This document shows, piece by piece, positions 36,118 through 43,709 of a stretch of DNA of 64,000 bases. The notes beneath the pieces were generated by a model. The model did not search any database and had not been told where the DNA came from. It saw nothing but the letters and a program-made list of their open reading frames with translations. The stretch covers positions 23,333 through 87,332 of the forward strand of contig JAKMDI010000006.1 in NCBI GenBank assembly GCA_022428005.1, read 5' to 3'. A program made the position numbers and the translations under genes. The stretch's first letter is position 1. Each line of letters begins with the position of its first letter. This stretch comes from Flavobacteriaceae bacterium (lineage in GTDB: Bacteria; Bacteroidota; Bacteroidia; Flavobacteriales; Flavobacteriaceae).

Positions 36118-36786
36118 ATGGCAAAATTTACACGAATAGAAGTAGTAACAAAAATGTCTGAAACGGGCATGGTTCCCTTGTTTTACCACAGCGACATTGA
36201 GATTGCAAAAAAAACATTAAAAGCATGTTACGATGGAGGAGCAAGACTTTTAGAGTTTACGAGTAGGGGAGATTTTGCCCACAATATTTTTGAGGAACTC
36301 AACCAATACGCTCTTGCTGAACTCCCCGAGATGATCATGGGGGTAGGTTCTGTAACCGATGCTGCTGCTGCATCATTATACATGCAATTGGGTACTAACT
36401 TTATCGTAACACCGGTACTCAGAGAGGACATTGCTGTGGTTTGCAATCGCAGGAAGGTGTTGTGGTCTGCTGGATGTGGATCCCTTACCGAAATCGCCAA
36501 GGCTGAGGAATTGGGTGGTGAAATTATAAAACTCTTTCCGGGGAGTACCTATGGCCCAGGCTTTGTAAAAGCCATCAAAGGTCCACAGCCCTGGACCAGT
36601 ATTATGCCTACCGGAGGTGTCAGCACCGAAGAAGATAATTTAAGGGGCTGGTTTGGAGCTGGCGTTACTTGCGTAGGGATGGGATCCCAACTCATTTCCA
36701 AGGAAATATTGGCACAAGAAAATTATACAGGGCTTAAAGAAAAAGTGGCCGCTACGCTCTCATTAATAAAAAAAATAAGAGAATAA
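36118..36786 (+). CDS. eda: KDPG aldolase
   Basis: 222 residues, class I aldolase of the KDPG/KHG family. Glu46 and Arg50 in LLEFTSRGD and the Schiff-base Lys138 in EIIKLFPGS are present in their usual positions, with MPTGGVSTEEDN near 163-174 for phosphate binding. It cleaves KDPG to pyruvate and glyceraldehyde-3-phosphate, the last specific step of the pathway. It lies 2 bases after kdgK and 1 base before kduI. The family also contains 4-hydroxy-2-oxoglutarate aldolases, but context favours KDPG. Confidence 0.94.
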   Translation: MAKFTRIEVVTKMSETGMVPLFYHSDIEIAKKTLKACYDGGARLLEFTSRGDFAHNIFEELNQYALAELPEMIMGVGSVTDAAAASLYMQLGTNFIVTPVLREDIAVVCNRRKVLWSAGCGSLTEIAKAEELGGEIIKLFPGSTYGPGFVKAIKGPQPWTSIMPTGGVSTEEDNLRGWFGAGVTCVGMGSQLISKEILAQENYTGLKEKVAATLSLIKKIRE

Positions 36787-36787
36787 A

Positions 36788-37630
36788 ATGAATCAAGACT
36801 ACGAAGTTAGGTATGCTGTAGGCCAACGTGAGGCCAATCAAATGGGTACTCAAGCCCTGCGAGACGAATTTTTAATAGAAGATGTTTTTGGCACCGATAC
36901 CGTTAAGTGGGTGTACACCCATTATGACCGATATATGGCTGGAGGTGTTATTCCAAAATCAAAAAAAATCTTTTTGGACACTCTGGATCCACTGAAATCT
37001 GATTATTTCTTGGAAAGAAGGGAAATGGGAATTATAAATATTGGCGGTAAAGGAACTGTTACTGCTGATGGTACGGAATACAGCTTAGATTATAAAGAAG
37101 CCCTCTACTTGGGAAAAAGTACAAAAGAGGTGTTTTTTTCGAGTGACCAAAACAGTTCACCGGCAAAATTCTACCTCAACTCTGCTCCTGCACATCATGC
37201 ATACCCCAACAAAAAAGTGGGCAGGGATGATGCAGAAATCGTAGAAATGGGATCGGCAGAAACGGCCAATGCAAGAACCATTAGGAAGTTGATAGTAAAC
37301 AGTATTGTGGAGACTTGTCAATTACAAATGGGGATGACCGAGCTTAAATCTGGCTCTGTATGGAACACCATGCCAGCCCACGTTCACGATAGACGAATGG
37401 AAGTTTATATGTATTTTGAACTTCCCGAGGATCAGGCGGTTTCTCATTTTATGGGAGCGCCAGATGAAACCAGACATGTGTGGATGTCGAACGAACAAGC
37501 GATTATTTCTCCTCCGTGGTCCATTCACTCAGGATCAGGAACCTCCAACTATACTTTTATTTGGGGAATGGCAGGAGAAAATTTAGATTATGGTGATATG
37601 GACGGTTGTCCCATTCCTGAATTAAGATAA
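36788..37630 (+). CDS. kduI: 5-keto-4-deoxyuronate isomerase
   Basis: 280 residues, the normal KduI length. Bicupin features are visible: the MPAHVHDRRMEVYMYFELPE block near 194-213 carries the zinc ligands (two His and a Glu), with a further His in SPPWSIHSGSGTSNYTFIWGM. It converts 4-deoxy-L-threo-5-hexosulose uronate, formed when unsaturated uronate released by GH105 opens, to 2,5-diketo-3-deoxygluconate. It pairs with the KduD gene 4 bases downstream. The presence of this branch supports beta-eliminative cleavage of the polymer by the lyases upstream. Confidence 0.95.
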   Translation: MNQDYEVRYAVGQREANQMGTQALRDEFLIEDVFGTDTVKWVYTHYDRYMAGGVIPKSKKIFLDTLDPLKSDYFLERREMGIINIGGKGTVTADGTEYSLDYKEALYLGKSTKEVFFSSDQNSSPAKFYLNSAPAHHAYPNKKVGRDDAEIVEMGSAETANARTIRKLIVNSIVETCQLQMGMTELKSGSVWNTMPAHVHDRRMEVYMYFELPEDQAVSHFMGAPDETRHVWMSNEQAIISPPWSIHSGSGTSNYTFIWGMAGENLDYGDMDGCPIPELR

Positions 37631-37634
37631 TATT

Positions 37635-38426
37635 ATGAGTACAAAACTCTTCGACTTATCGGATAAAGTAGCCCTGGTAACTGGCGCTACTCATGGTTTA
37701 GGACTGGCCATGGCCAGGGGAATAGGCCAAGCAGGGGCAAGCATTGTTATCAATGGAAACAGTTCGCAAGAGAAAATTGACAAAGCAGTAGCACATCTAA
37801 AAAACGAGGGGATCAATGCTTTTGGGTACCGTTTTGATGTGACTGATGAAAAAGCTGTTGTCGCCGCTGTTGCGCAAATTGAAAATGAGGTAGGTCCTAT
37901 TGACATACTGGTCAATAACGCCGGAATTATTAAACGCACTCCGCTTGCAGAAATGGATTTAGCAGACTTCGAACAGGTGATTAAAGTTGATTTGGTCAGC
38001 CCCTTTATTGTCTCTAAAGTAGTAGTGGGCGGTATGCTTAAACGAAAGGCAGGAAAAATCATCAACATCTGTTCGATGATGAGTGAATTGGGAAGAAATA
38101 CAGTAGGGGCCTATGCTGCCGCCAAAGGAGGTCTTAAGATGCTTACTCAGAATATGTGTGTTGAATGGGCACCCCACAACATTCAGGTCAATGGAATTGG
38201 CCCGGGTTACTTCGCTACAGAACAAACCAAACCCATCCGTATTGCTGGCCATCCCATGAACGAGTTTATCGTCAGCAGAACGCCAGCAGGTATTTGGGGT
38301 GACCCCGACGACCTTCAAGGCGCCGCTATTTTTCTGAGCTCTAAGGCCAGCGATTTTGTGAATGGTCAGGTGTTGTATGTAGACGGAGGAATCTTAGCAA
38401 CCATAGGGAAGCCTTCCAACGAGTAG
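37635..38426 (+). CDS. kduD: 2-keto-3-deoxygluconate 5-dehydrogenase (KduD) or gluconate 5-dehydrogenase-type SDR
   Basis: 263 residues, short-chain dehydrogenase. TGATHGLGLAMARG is the cofactor-binding motif, NNAG follows near 94-97, and the catalytic Tyr160 and Lys164 lie in YAAAKGG. It is the last gene of the uronate operon. Sequence alone does not separate KduD from gluconate 5-dehydrogenase, but the position right after kduI makes reduction of 2,5-diketo-3-deoxygluconate to KDG the best call. The gene ends 32 bases from the convergent galM-like gene; I see no clear terminator hairpin between them. Confidence 0.88.
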   Translation: MSTKLFDLSDKVALVTGATHGLGLAMARGIGQAGASIVINGNSSQEKIDKAVAHLKNEGINAFGYRFDVTDEKAVVAAVAQIENEVGPIDILVNNAGIIKRTPLAEMDLADFEQVIKVDLVSPFIVSKVVVGGMLKRKAGKIINICSMMSELGRNTVGAYAAAKGGLKMLTQNMCVEWAPHNIQVNGIGPGYFATEQTKPIRIAGHPMNEFIVSRTPAGIWGDPDDLQGAAIFLSSKASDFVNGQVLYVDGGILATIGKPSNE

Positions 38427-38457
38427 TAGGAATGTAATTCTGATTGTTTTTTATGGT

Positions 38458-39591
38458 CTACTCTGCCAAAGAAAACTGATATATGCTTTTGGTTTGATAA
38501 ACCGCTCCTGGTGATAAAATCGTATTAGGGAATGTAGGTTGATTGGGACTATCGGGGAAATGTTGGGTTTCTAATGCAAAGGATTCACGGTACCCAAATT
38601 TATTCCCATTTTTTCCGACATCACTTCCGTCCATAAAATTTCCACCATAAAATTGAATACCAGGTTCTTCGGTAAAAATATCCATCTTTCTCCCACTTTT
38701 TGGATCTATAACACTCGCCGCCAAACTCATACCTCCTTCAGAGGGTTTATTCAACACAAAGTTATGGTCATAACCACCGCCATGCTTAAGCTGCTCATCG
38801 GATGCTTGTAAGTGCAGGTCACGTCCAATGGTTTTGGGTGTTCTAAAATCAAAGGGAGTACCTCCTACCGATCGGATTTCCCCAGTTGGAATCAATGAGG
38901 GACCCACAGGAATAAACTGGTCAGCATTGAGCAACAATAAATGGTCATTTATGGTTCCATTGGCCTTTCCCGAAAGATTAAAAAAGGCATGATTGGTTAA
39001 ATTAACTGGAGTGGCCTTGTCAGTCGAAGCTTCGTATTCAATGCTTAGTTGGTTGTCGTTAATCGCATATCGCACTGATACAGACAAGTTCCCAGGATAC
39101 CCCATTTCTCCGTCTGCGGAAATATAGCGCATAGAGATGGAGCTCGCATCAACATCGGTTACCTCCCATACTTGATTGTGAAATCCTTCTGGGCCACCGT
39201 GCAAATGGTTTTCATTATTGTTGATTGGCAGCTGATAAACCTCACCTTCCAATTCAAATTTTCCTAATGCAATACGATTCCCATACCGACCAATCAGGCA
39301 GCCGTGATAGGGCGTATTCGCATGCTGGTAGTCATCGATACTTTTGAAACCCAAAACGATATCACCCATAGCACCACTGTTGTCTGTGGTGAGTAGACTC
39401 ACAATTCTTCCCCCATAATTGGTTATATAAACCTCAATCTGGTTGTTTTTCAGGTGGTAAAGGTCAGTAGTTTTACCCTTTATGGTTTTTTTAAATTCTT
39501 TAGCGTCTAACACAAATTCAGGTTTAGTATTCTGGGTACAAAATACAAACAATAATAAAAGAGAAAGAATTAAAAACTGTTTTAAGTACAT
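38458..39591 (-). CDS. galM: Aldose 1-epimerase, exported lipoprotein
   Basis: 377 residues. The lipoprotein signal ends at LLFVFCTQN. The GalM fold motifs are clear: GRYGNRIALGKF, NENHLHGGPEGFH, NLTNHAFFNLSG with a catalytic His, GGGYDHNFVL, and ETQHFPDSPNQP with the catalytic Glu region. It interconverts alpha and beta anomers of free sugars. The export signal places it in the periplasm, as is common in Bacteroidota glycan loci, where it may speed sugar supply to the MFS porter. It is downstream of the GH2 gene on the same strand (22-base gap), suggesting that GH2 releases the sugar it acts on. Confidence 0.92.
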   Translation of the reverse strand: MYLKQFLILSLLLLFVFCTQNTKPEFVLDAKEFKKTIKGKTTDLYHLKNNQIEVYITNYGGRIVSLLTTDNSGAMGDIVLGFKSIDDYQHANTPYHGCLIGRYGNRIALGKFELEGEVYQLPINNNENHLHGGPEGFHNQVWEVTDVDASSISMRYISADGEMGYPGNLSVSVRYAINDNQLSIEYEASTDKATPVNLTNHAFFNLSGKANGTINDHLLLLNADQFIPVGPSLIPTGEIRSVGGTPFDFRTPKTIGRDLHLQASDEQLKHGGGYDHNFVLNKPSEGGMSLAASVIDPKSGRKMDIFTEEPGIQFYGGNFMDGSDVGKNGNKFGYRESFALETQHFPDSPNQPTFPNTILSPGAVYQTKSIYQFSLAE

Positions 39592-39613
39592 AAGCTATTA
39601 TTAAATAATTGTT

Positions 39614-41482
39614 TTATTCCCTGTAAAGGTGTGTATGTATTTCTTTTAAAATTTCCTCGGGGATTTTAATGACTTCCCTGTCATAGGTCATCAACCCATT
39701 CACTTCTCCCTCAACATCAGTCGTTTGGGTGTATACTGCACCAGATAAACCCTGCTTTTCTTTCATATTGAGAATTTGTTTGAATTTATAGATATAATTT
39801 TTCAGTAAGTCTTCTGAAGTGTAATAAGTTTGGTAGCCCCAATTGGTCATCTCAGGGTTCCAAAGGTTTTTTTTCAGGGGCAATCCAATCCCACCAAACT
39901 CACCGATCACTGTTGCCCGATCTTGATGATAAGGAGGAATTGTCAGATCAACATCATAGGTATGGATATCATAGATATCACCACAGTTTCGCAAAGACCA
40001 GCCACTGGTTGGCACCACCAAACGACTGGGATCTAAACCCTTCACCAAATCGCTAATTCTACAGGTGTCATATTGGCCCCATCCTTCATTGAATGGAACC
40101 CAAACAACGATACTGGGAGTATTGTAGTGAATGTTGATCATTTTTCTGAGTTCTTTCTCAAATTGAAGGGCTTCCTCCGTGTTTTTATTTAGATCATCTT
40201 CGTTTCTACCTACATACTGCAAATTGTCAAAATATCTTTTAACTCCTTTTCGGTTGGTGGTTGGGCCATTTAATTTTTCCGCCATTTTTCCACCCGAGGG
40301 CATGTCTTGCCAAACCAAGATTCCCAATTGATCACAGTGATAGTACCAGCGATCGGGTTCAATTTTTACATGTTTGCGAATCATGTTAAAGCCCATGGCT
40401 TTGGTTATTTCTATATCGTAACGCATCGCTTCATCTGACGGGGGGGTCAGTAGTCCTCCAGGCCACCACCCTTGGTCTAGTGTACCATAATGAAAAAGGG
40501 GTTTGTTGTTGAGGAACATATATTTTACCCCTTTGTGATCTCCGAGACTTATTTTTCTCATCCCAAAGTAACTTTTTACTTCGTCAATCGTCTCTCCGTT
40601 TGGGTTTATTAGACGCAAATTGAGGTCATACAAATGGGGGGTTTCTGGTGACCAAAGCAATGGATTATCAATTTTTAAAGCCAAGGCATTGTCTGTGGAA
40701 ACTTTTCCTTCAGTAATTTTTAAACCCTTGTGATAGACCACTGCTTCTACCTTATAACTGTCCCTTAGGGCAGCATTTCCAAAAGGTATTATTCTCACAG
40801 TCCCACTGTCAATATCAGTGGTTATTTTCACCTCCGATAGGTAAGCCTCCTCTGCCACTGCCTCTAACCAAACAGTTTGCCAGATACCGCTAACGGGGGT
40901 GTAGACAATTCCACTGGGTTTAAAATGTTGTTTTCCTCTTAGTTGAGGACTTAAATTCGTGCCGTCTTTTACTGCAACGACTATGGCTTGTGAGCCACTT
41001 GGTTTTAGATAGGGACTGATGTCAAAGGAGAAACGATCGAAACCTCCTTGGTGGGTTCCTACAAAAATACCATTGACCCAAACTGCAGTGTCGTGATCAA
41101 CCGCCTCAAAATTTAGTTTTATTTTTTTGCCTTTCCAATCTTTGGGGACGGAGAATCGCTTGCGGTACCACATTTGATCCTTTTGGGTAATGGTTTTTCC
41201 TACACCCGACAATGTGGATTCAAAACTAAAAGGGACCAATATTTTACCTTCATATTTTCTTGGTTCTGGGGCATTTGATTTTAAAACAGCATAATCCCAA
41301 AGCCCATTGAGATTTTTCCAAGTCGATCTTACGAATTGTGGCCTGGGATATTCTTGCCATGTGTTTTCTGGGTTTACTTTTTTTGCCCATCGGCTCATGA
41401 TTTTCCCCTCAATTGGCCTCCATTGCTGGGCATAAGAGCTCATGTTCAATAGAAGAGTAAACAGCAATAGGTACGTTTTCAT
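39614..41482 (-). CDS. GH2 glycosidase, exported (beta-galactosidase/beta-glucuronidase-like)
   Basis: 622 residues with a Sec signal ending near SSYAQQW. An N-terminal jelly-roll sugar-binding domain (WYRKRF, then NFEAVDHDTAVWVNG), an Ig-like sandwich (about 200-310) and a TIM barrel (about 310-615) follow. The acid/base Glu466 lies in VPFNEGWGQYD and the nucleophile Glu528 in VIGEFGG, both in place. It is shorter than classical beta-galactosidases and lacks the C-terminal small-chain domains. GH2 members act on beta-galactosides, beta-glucuronides or beta-mannosides; the substrate is not readable here. It forms a two-gene unit with the epimerase. An imperfect palindrome centred on TTACGTAA lies 16-23 bases upstream of its start. 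Confidence 0.9.
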   Translation of the reverse strand: MKTYLLLFTLLLNMSSYAQQWRPIEGKIMSRWAKKVNPENTWQEYPRPQFVRSTWKNLNGLWDYAVLKSNAPEPRKYEGKILVPFSFESTLSGVGKTITQKDQMWYRKRFSVPKDWKGKKIKLNFEAVDHDTAVWVNGIFVGTHQGGFDRFSFDISPYLKPSGSQAIVVAVKDGTNLSPQLRGKQHFKPSGIVYTPVSGIWQTVWLEAVAEEAYLSEVKITTDIDSGTVRIIPFGNAALRDSYKVEAVVYHKGLKITEGKVSTDNALALKIDNPLLWSPETPHLYDLNLRLINPNGETIDEVKSYFGMRKISLGDHKGVKYMFLNNKPLFHYGTLDQGWWPGGLLTPPSDEAMRYDIEITKAMGFNMIRKHVKIEPDRWYYHCDQLGILVWQDMPSGGKMAEKLNGPTTNRKGVKRYFDNLQYVGRNEDDLNKNTEEALQFEKELRKMINIHYNTPSIVVWVPFNEGWGQYDTCRISDLVKGLDPSRLVVPTSGWSLRNCGDIYDIHTYDVDLTIPPYHQDRATVIGEFGGIGLPLKKNLWNPEMTNWGYQTYYTSEDLLKNYIYKFKQILNMKEKQGLSGAVYTQTTDVEGEVNGLMTYDREVIKIPEEILKEIHTHLYRE

Positions 41483-41494
41483 TTGAATTTCTTT

Positions 41495-41508
41495 ATGTTA
41501 CGTAATAT
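41495..41508. promoter_or_regulatory. Small palindrome around TTACGTAA upstream of the GH2 gene
   Basis: The 8-bp perfect core (41498-41505) has partly matching flanks (AT on each side after one mismatch), 13 bases upstream of the GH2 start in the 189-base divergent gap. It shares only the central CG with the LacI-type sites. It may be a weak operator or chance in an AT-rich gap; the rest of the gap shows nothing clear. Confidence 0.3.
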
Positions 41509-41671
41509 AGCAAGTATGAATGAATAAATAAAATTGAAACCCGGCGATTGACACAGGCATCATGGCTTTTCCAACGCCTAAGTTTGAAAAAAAAGATTAT
41601 ATTGTTTAGAAATTACCAATACCAACAAAACGCTTTAAAAATTTATTTCAGCGCCTAAATAATTCAAGCAC

Positions 41672-42718
41672 ATGACCAGCAGAAGAAAATTCATAAGAAA
41701 TGCTTCATTGGCCTCTGGCCTTGCCCTATCTTCTTCCCCTTCCGCCTTTGGAATCTTAACCCATAAAACTGATGACAACCCAATTGTGGGACACGGTGAT
41801 TTTACTTACAAAGTAGATAAAAAATGGGGGGTTCAAGATCCCAGTAAGTTTCCGGTCAAAGATTGCCATGAAATGGTGATGGACAAGAGACAGCGGCTCA
41901 TTATGACCACCACCCATACCCAAAATAATATTTTGATATACGATCGGTCTGGAAAAATAGTAGAGGCTTGGGGTACTGAGTATCCAGGTGCTCACGGACT
42001 GACATTAGTAGAGGAGGGGGGAGAGGAGTTTTTATTCATTACCGATCCCAATTCAAAAAAAGTATGTAAAACTACATTAAAGGGACAGGTGTTGATGACC
42101 TTTAACAAGCCAGAAGAAATCCCCGACTACCAAGAGTCTAATAAATTTAAACCGACAGAGACTGCAGTAGCTCCCAATGGAGATATTTATATTGCCGATG
42201 GTTACGGTAAAGATTTTATCATACAATATGATTCCAGGGGAAACTACATACGTCATTTCGGTGGTCATGGAAAGGGAAAAGATCAGTTTGAATGCGCCCA
42301 CGGAATTACCATAGATCACAGAGATGCTAACAATCCCAGCTTGTTGATTACCTCCAGAAGTGCGAATGAGTTTAAGCGCTTCTCCATGGAGGGGGAACAT
42401 TTGGAGACCATTCGACTCCCCGGCTGTTATATTTGTCGTCCGGTCATTAAGGGGGATTTGATCTATTTTGCCGTAATTATTACCAATGACTGGGACACCT
42501 TCGATGGAATGATCGCAGTTTTGGATAAGAATAATAAAGTAATTTCTCTTCCAGGAGGAAGTAGACCCACCTATAATAATGGGGTTTTAACGCCTCCAGT
42601 CTATGATCAATCAACATTTATGAACCCCCACGATGTGTGTATTGACAATGACGATAACCTTTACATTCCACAGTGGAACTCCAACAAGACCTACCCGCTC
42701 AAACTAACACGTGTTTAA
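41672..42718 (+). CDS. Tat-exported NHL/six-bladed beta-propeller protein
   Basis: 348 residues. A twin-arginine signal is evident (SRRKFIRNASLASG, ending near SPSAFG). The rest has repeated NHL-like segments of about 50 residues, such as GDIYIADGYGKDFIIQYDSRGNYIRHFGGHGKG and NLYIPQWNSN, as in propellers related to peptidyl-alpha-hydroxyglycine lyases. There are no membrane segments after the signal. Its function is unknown; NHL propellers bind proteins, sugars or metals. It is the first gene of an 11-kb plus-strand cluster with cytochrome-like, DUF1080 and Gfo/Idh proteins (28 bases to the DUF1080 gene). Tat export suggests that it folds before crossing the membrane. Confidence 0.78.
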   Translation: MTSRRKFIRNASLASGLALSSSPSAFGILTHKTDDNPIVGHGDFTYKVDKKWGVQDPSKFPVKDCHEMVMDKRQRLIMTTTHTQNNILIYDRSGKIVEAWGTEYPGAHGLTLVEEGGEEFLFITDPNSKKVCKTTLKGQVLMTFNKPEEIPDYQESNKFKPTETAVAPNGDIYIADGYGKDFIIQYDSRGNYIRHFGGHGKGKDQFECAHGITIDHRDANNPSLLITSRSANEFKRFSMEGEHLETIRLPGCYICRPVIKGDLIYFAVIITNDWDTFDGMIAVLDKNNKVISLPGGSRPTYNNGVLTPPVYDQSTFMNPHDVCIDNDDNLYIPQWNSNKTYPLKLTRV

Positions 42719-42746
42719 AATTTAGTATACTTAAATCGATCTCATC

Positions 42747-43442
42747 ATGAGAATATATTTTTACAAATATTTGATCTTACTGACATTAGTATCTTGTCAG
42801 TCCCCAACTATAGAATTGTTTAACGGCAAGGATTTGGAGGGCTGGATAAACTATGGAGGGGGAAAATTTTATGTAGCCGAGGAGTGCATTGTGGGTGAGG
42901 CCATAACAGGACTTCCCAATACTTTTTTACATACCCGTGAAAAATATCAAAATTTTGAATTGGAGTTTGATGTAAAATTAGATACTGTTCTCAATTCTGG
43001 GGTACAGATTAGAAGCAACATGTACGAAAAAGATACCGAAACCATAAGATGGGGGGGGCGATTTGATAAAAATGGTGATAAATTAATCATAAACAAAAAA
43101 CGTAAAGGAGGTACTTTTTGGGGCTATCAAATAGAAATTGACCCTACTTCCCGAGCTTGGAGTGGTGCAATTTATGAAGAGGCTGGTAGAGGATTTCTCC
43201 ATACTCCGGGCGTAAATGAAACAGTAAAAAGTGCCTTTAAACCGCTTGAGTGGAATCATTTTAAGGTTAGGGTAAAAGACAATCACCTACAGTCATGGGT
43301 AAATGGAGTAATGGTTGGCAATATATACGATGATTTGACGCCCACTGGATATATCGCCTTGCAGTTACATGGAATTGGGAAAAATACCAGCAAAGCCAAT
43401 AAGAAGATTCTATGGAAAAATATGGTATTGAAAAAGCTTTAA
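42747..43442 (+). CDS. DUF1080 (3-keto-glycoside hydrolase/lyase-like) lipoprotein
   Basis: 231 residues. The lipoprotein signal ends at LVSCQSP. A single concanavalin-like jelly roll of the DUF1080 type follows: [81 protein letters not shown] and [10 protein letters not shown], all in family order. DUF1080 proteins are known as 3-keto-disaccharide hydrolases or lyases that act after a Gfo/Idh/MocA enzyme oxidises C3 of the sugar. A second DUF1080 gene is at 50826-51545, with two exported Gfo/Idh genes flanking it. Its 3-prime end overlaps the Kazal gene by 31 bases. Confidence 0.85.
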   Translation: MRIYFYKYLILLTLVSCQSPTIELFNGKDLEGWINYGGGKFYVAEECIVGEAITGLPNTFLHTREKYQNFELEFDVKLDTVLNSGVQIRSNMYEKDTETIRWGGRFDKNGDKLIINKKRKGGTFWGYQIEIDPTSRAWSGAIYEEAGRGFLHTPGVNETVKSAFKPLEWNHFKVRVKDNHLQSWVNGVMVGNIYDDLTPTGYIALQLHGIGKNTSKANKKILWKNMVLKKL

Positions 43443-43672
43443 TCTTAAGTATTTTCTCAGGATTATTGATGCTTGTTTCACCTGCTCTTCTTATGGGATG
43501 TACTGCAAATAAAGTCATAGAGGACCCGTGTTTGGGACCTGCCAAAAACACGCCTTGCACAAAAGAATACAGGCCTGTTTGTGGATGTGACAACAAAACT
43601 TATTCCAATGATTGCACAGCCGCTGCTGCTGGAGTCAAATCTTGGAGTCCAGGTGCGTGTGATGAGGAATAA
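43412..43672 (+). CDS. Small Kazal-domain lipoprotein
   Basis: 86 residues. A hydrophobic segment ends at lipobox-like LLMGCTANK (Cys30), followed by a Kazal-type domain: [21 protein letters not shown], then a C-terminal CDEE, giving the Cys spacing of one Kazal repeat. Kazal domains usually inhibit serine proteases through the loop around the second Cys; here the reactive loop would be around KEYRPV. It overlaps the upstream DUF1080 gene by 31 bases; a later Met at 43469 would leave too short a signal, so the overlapping start is favoured. In this place it could protect surface glycan enzymes from proteases, but that is inference. Confidence 0.82.
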   Translation: MEKYGIEKALILSIFSGLLMLVSPALLMGCTANKVIEDPCLGPAKNTPCTKEYRPVCGCDNKTYSNDCTAAAAGVKSWSPGACDEE

Positions 43673-43709
43673 ATAATCGAAATATGATCAGTCAACACTT
43701 GAATAGGAA

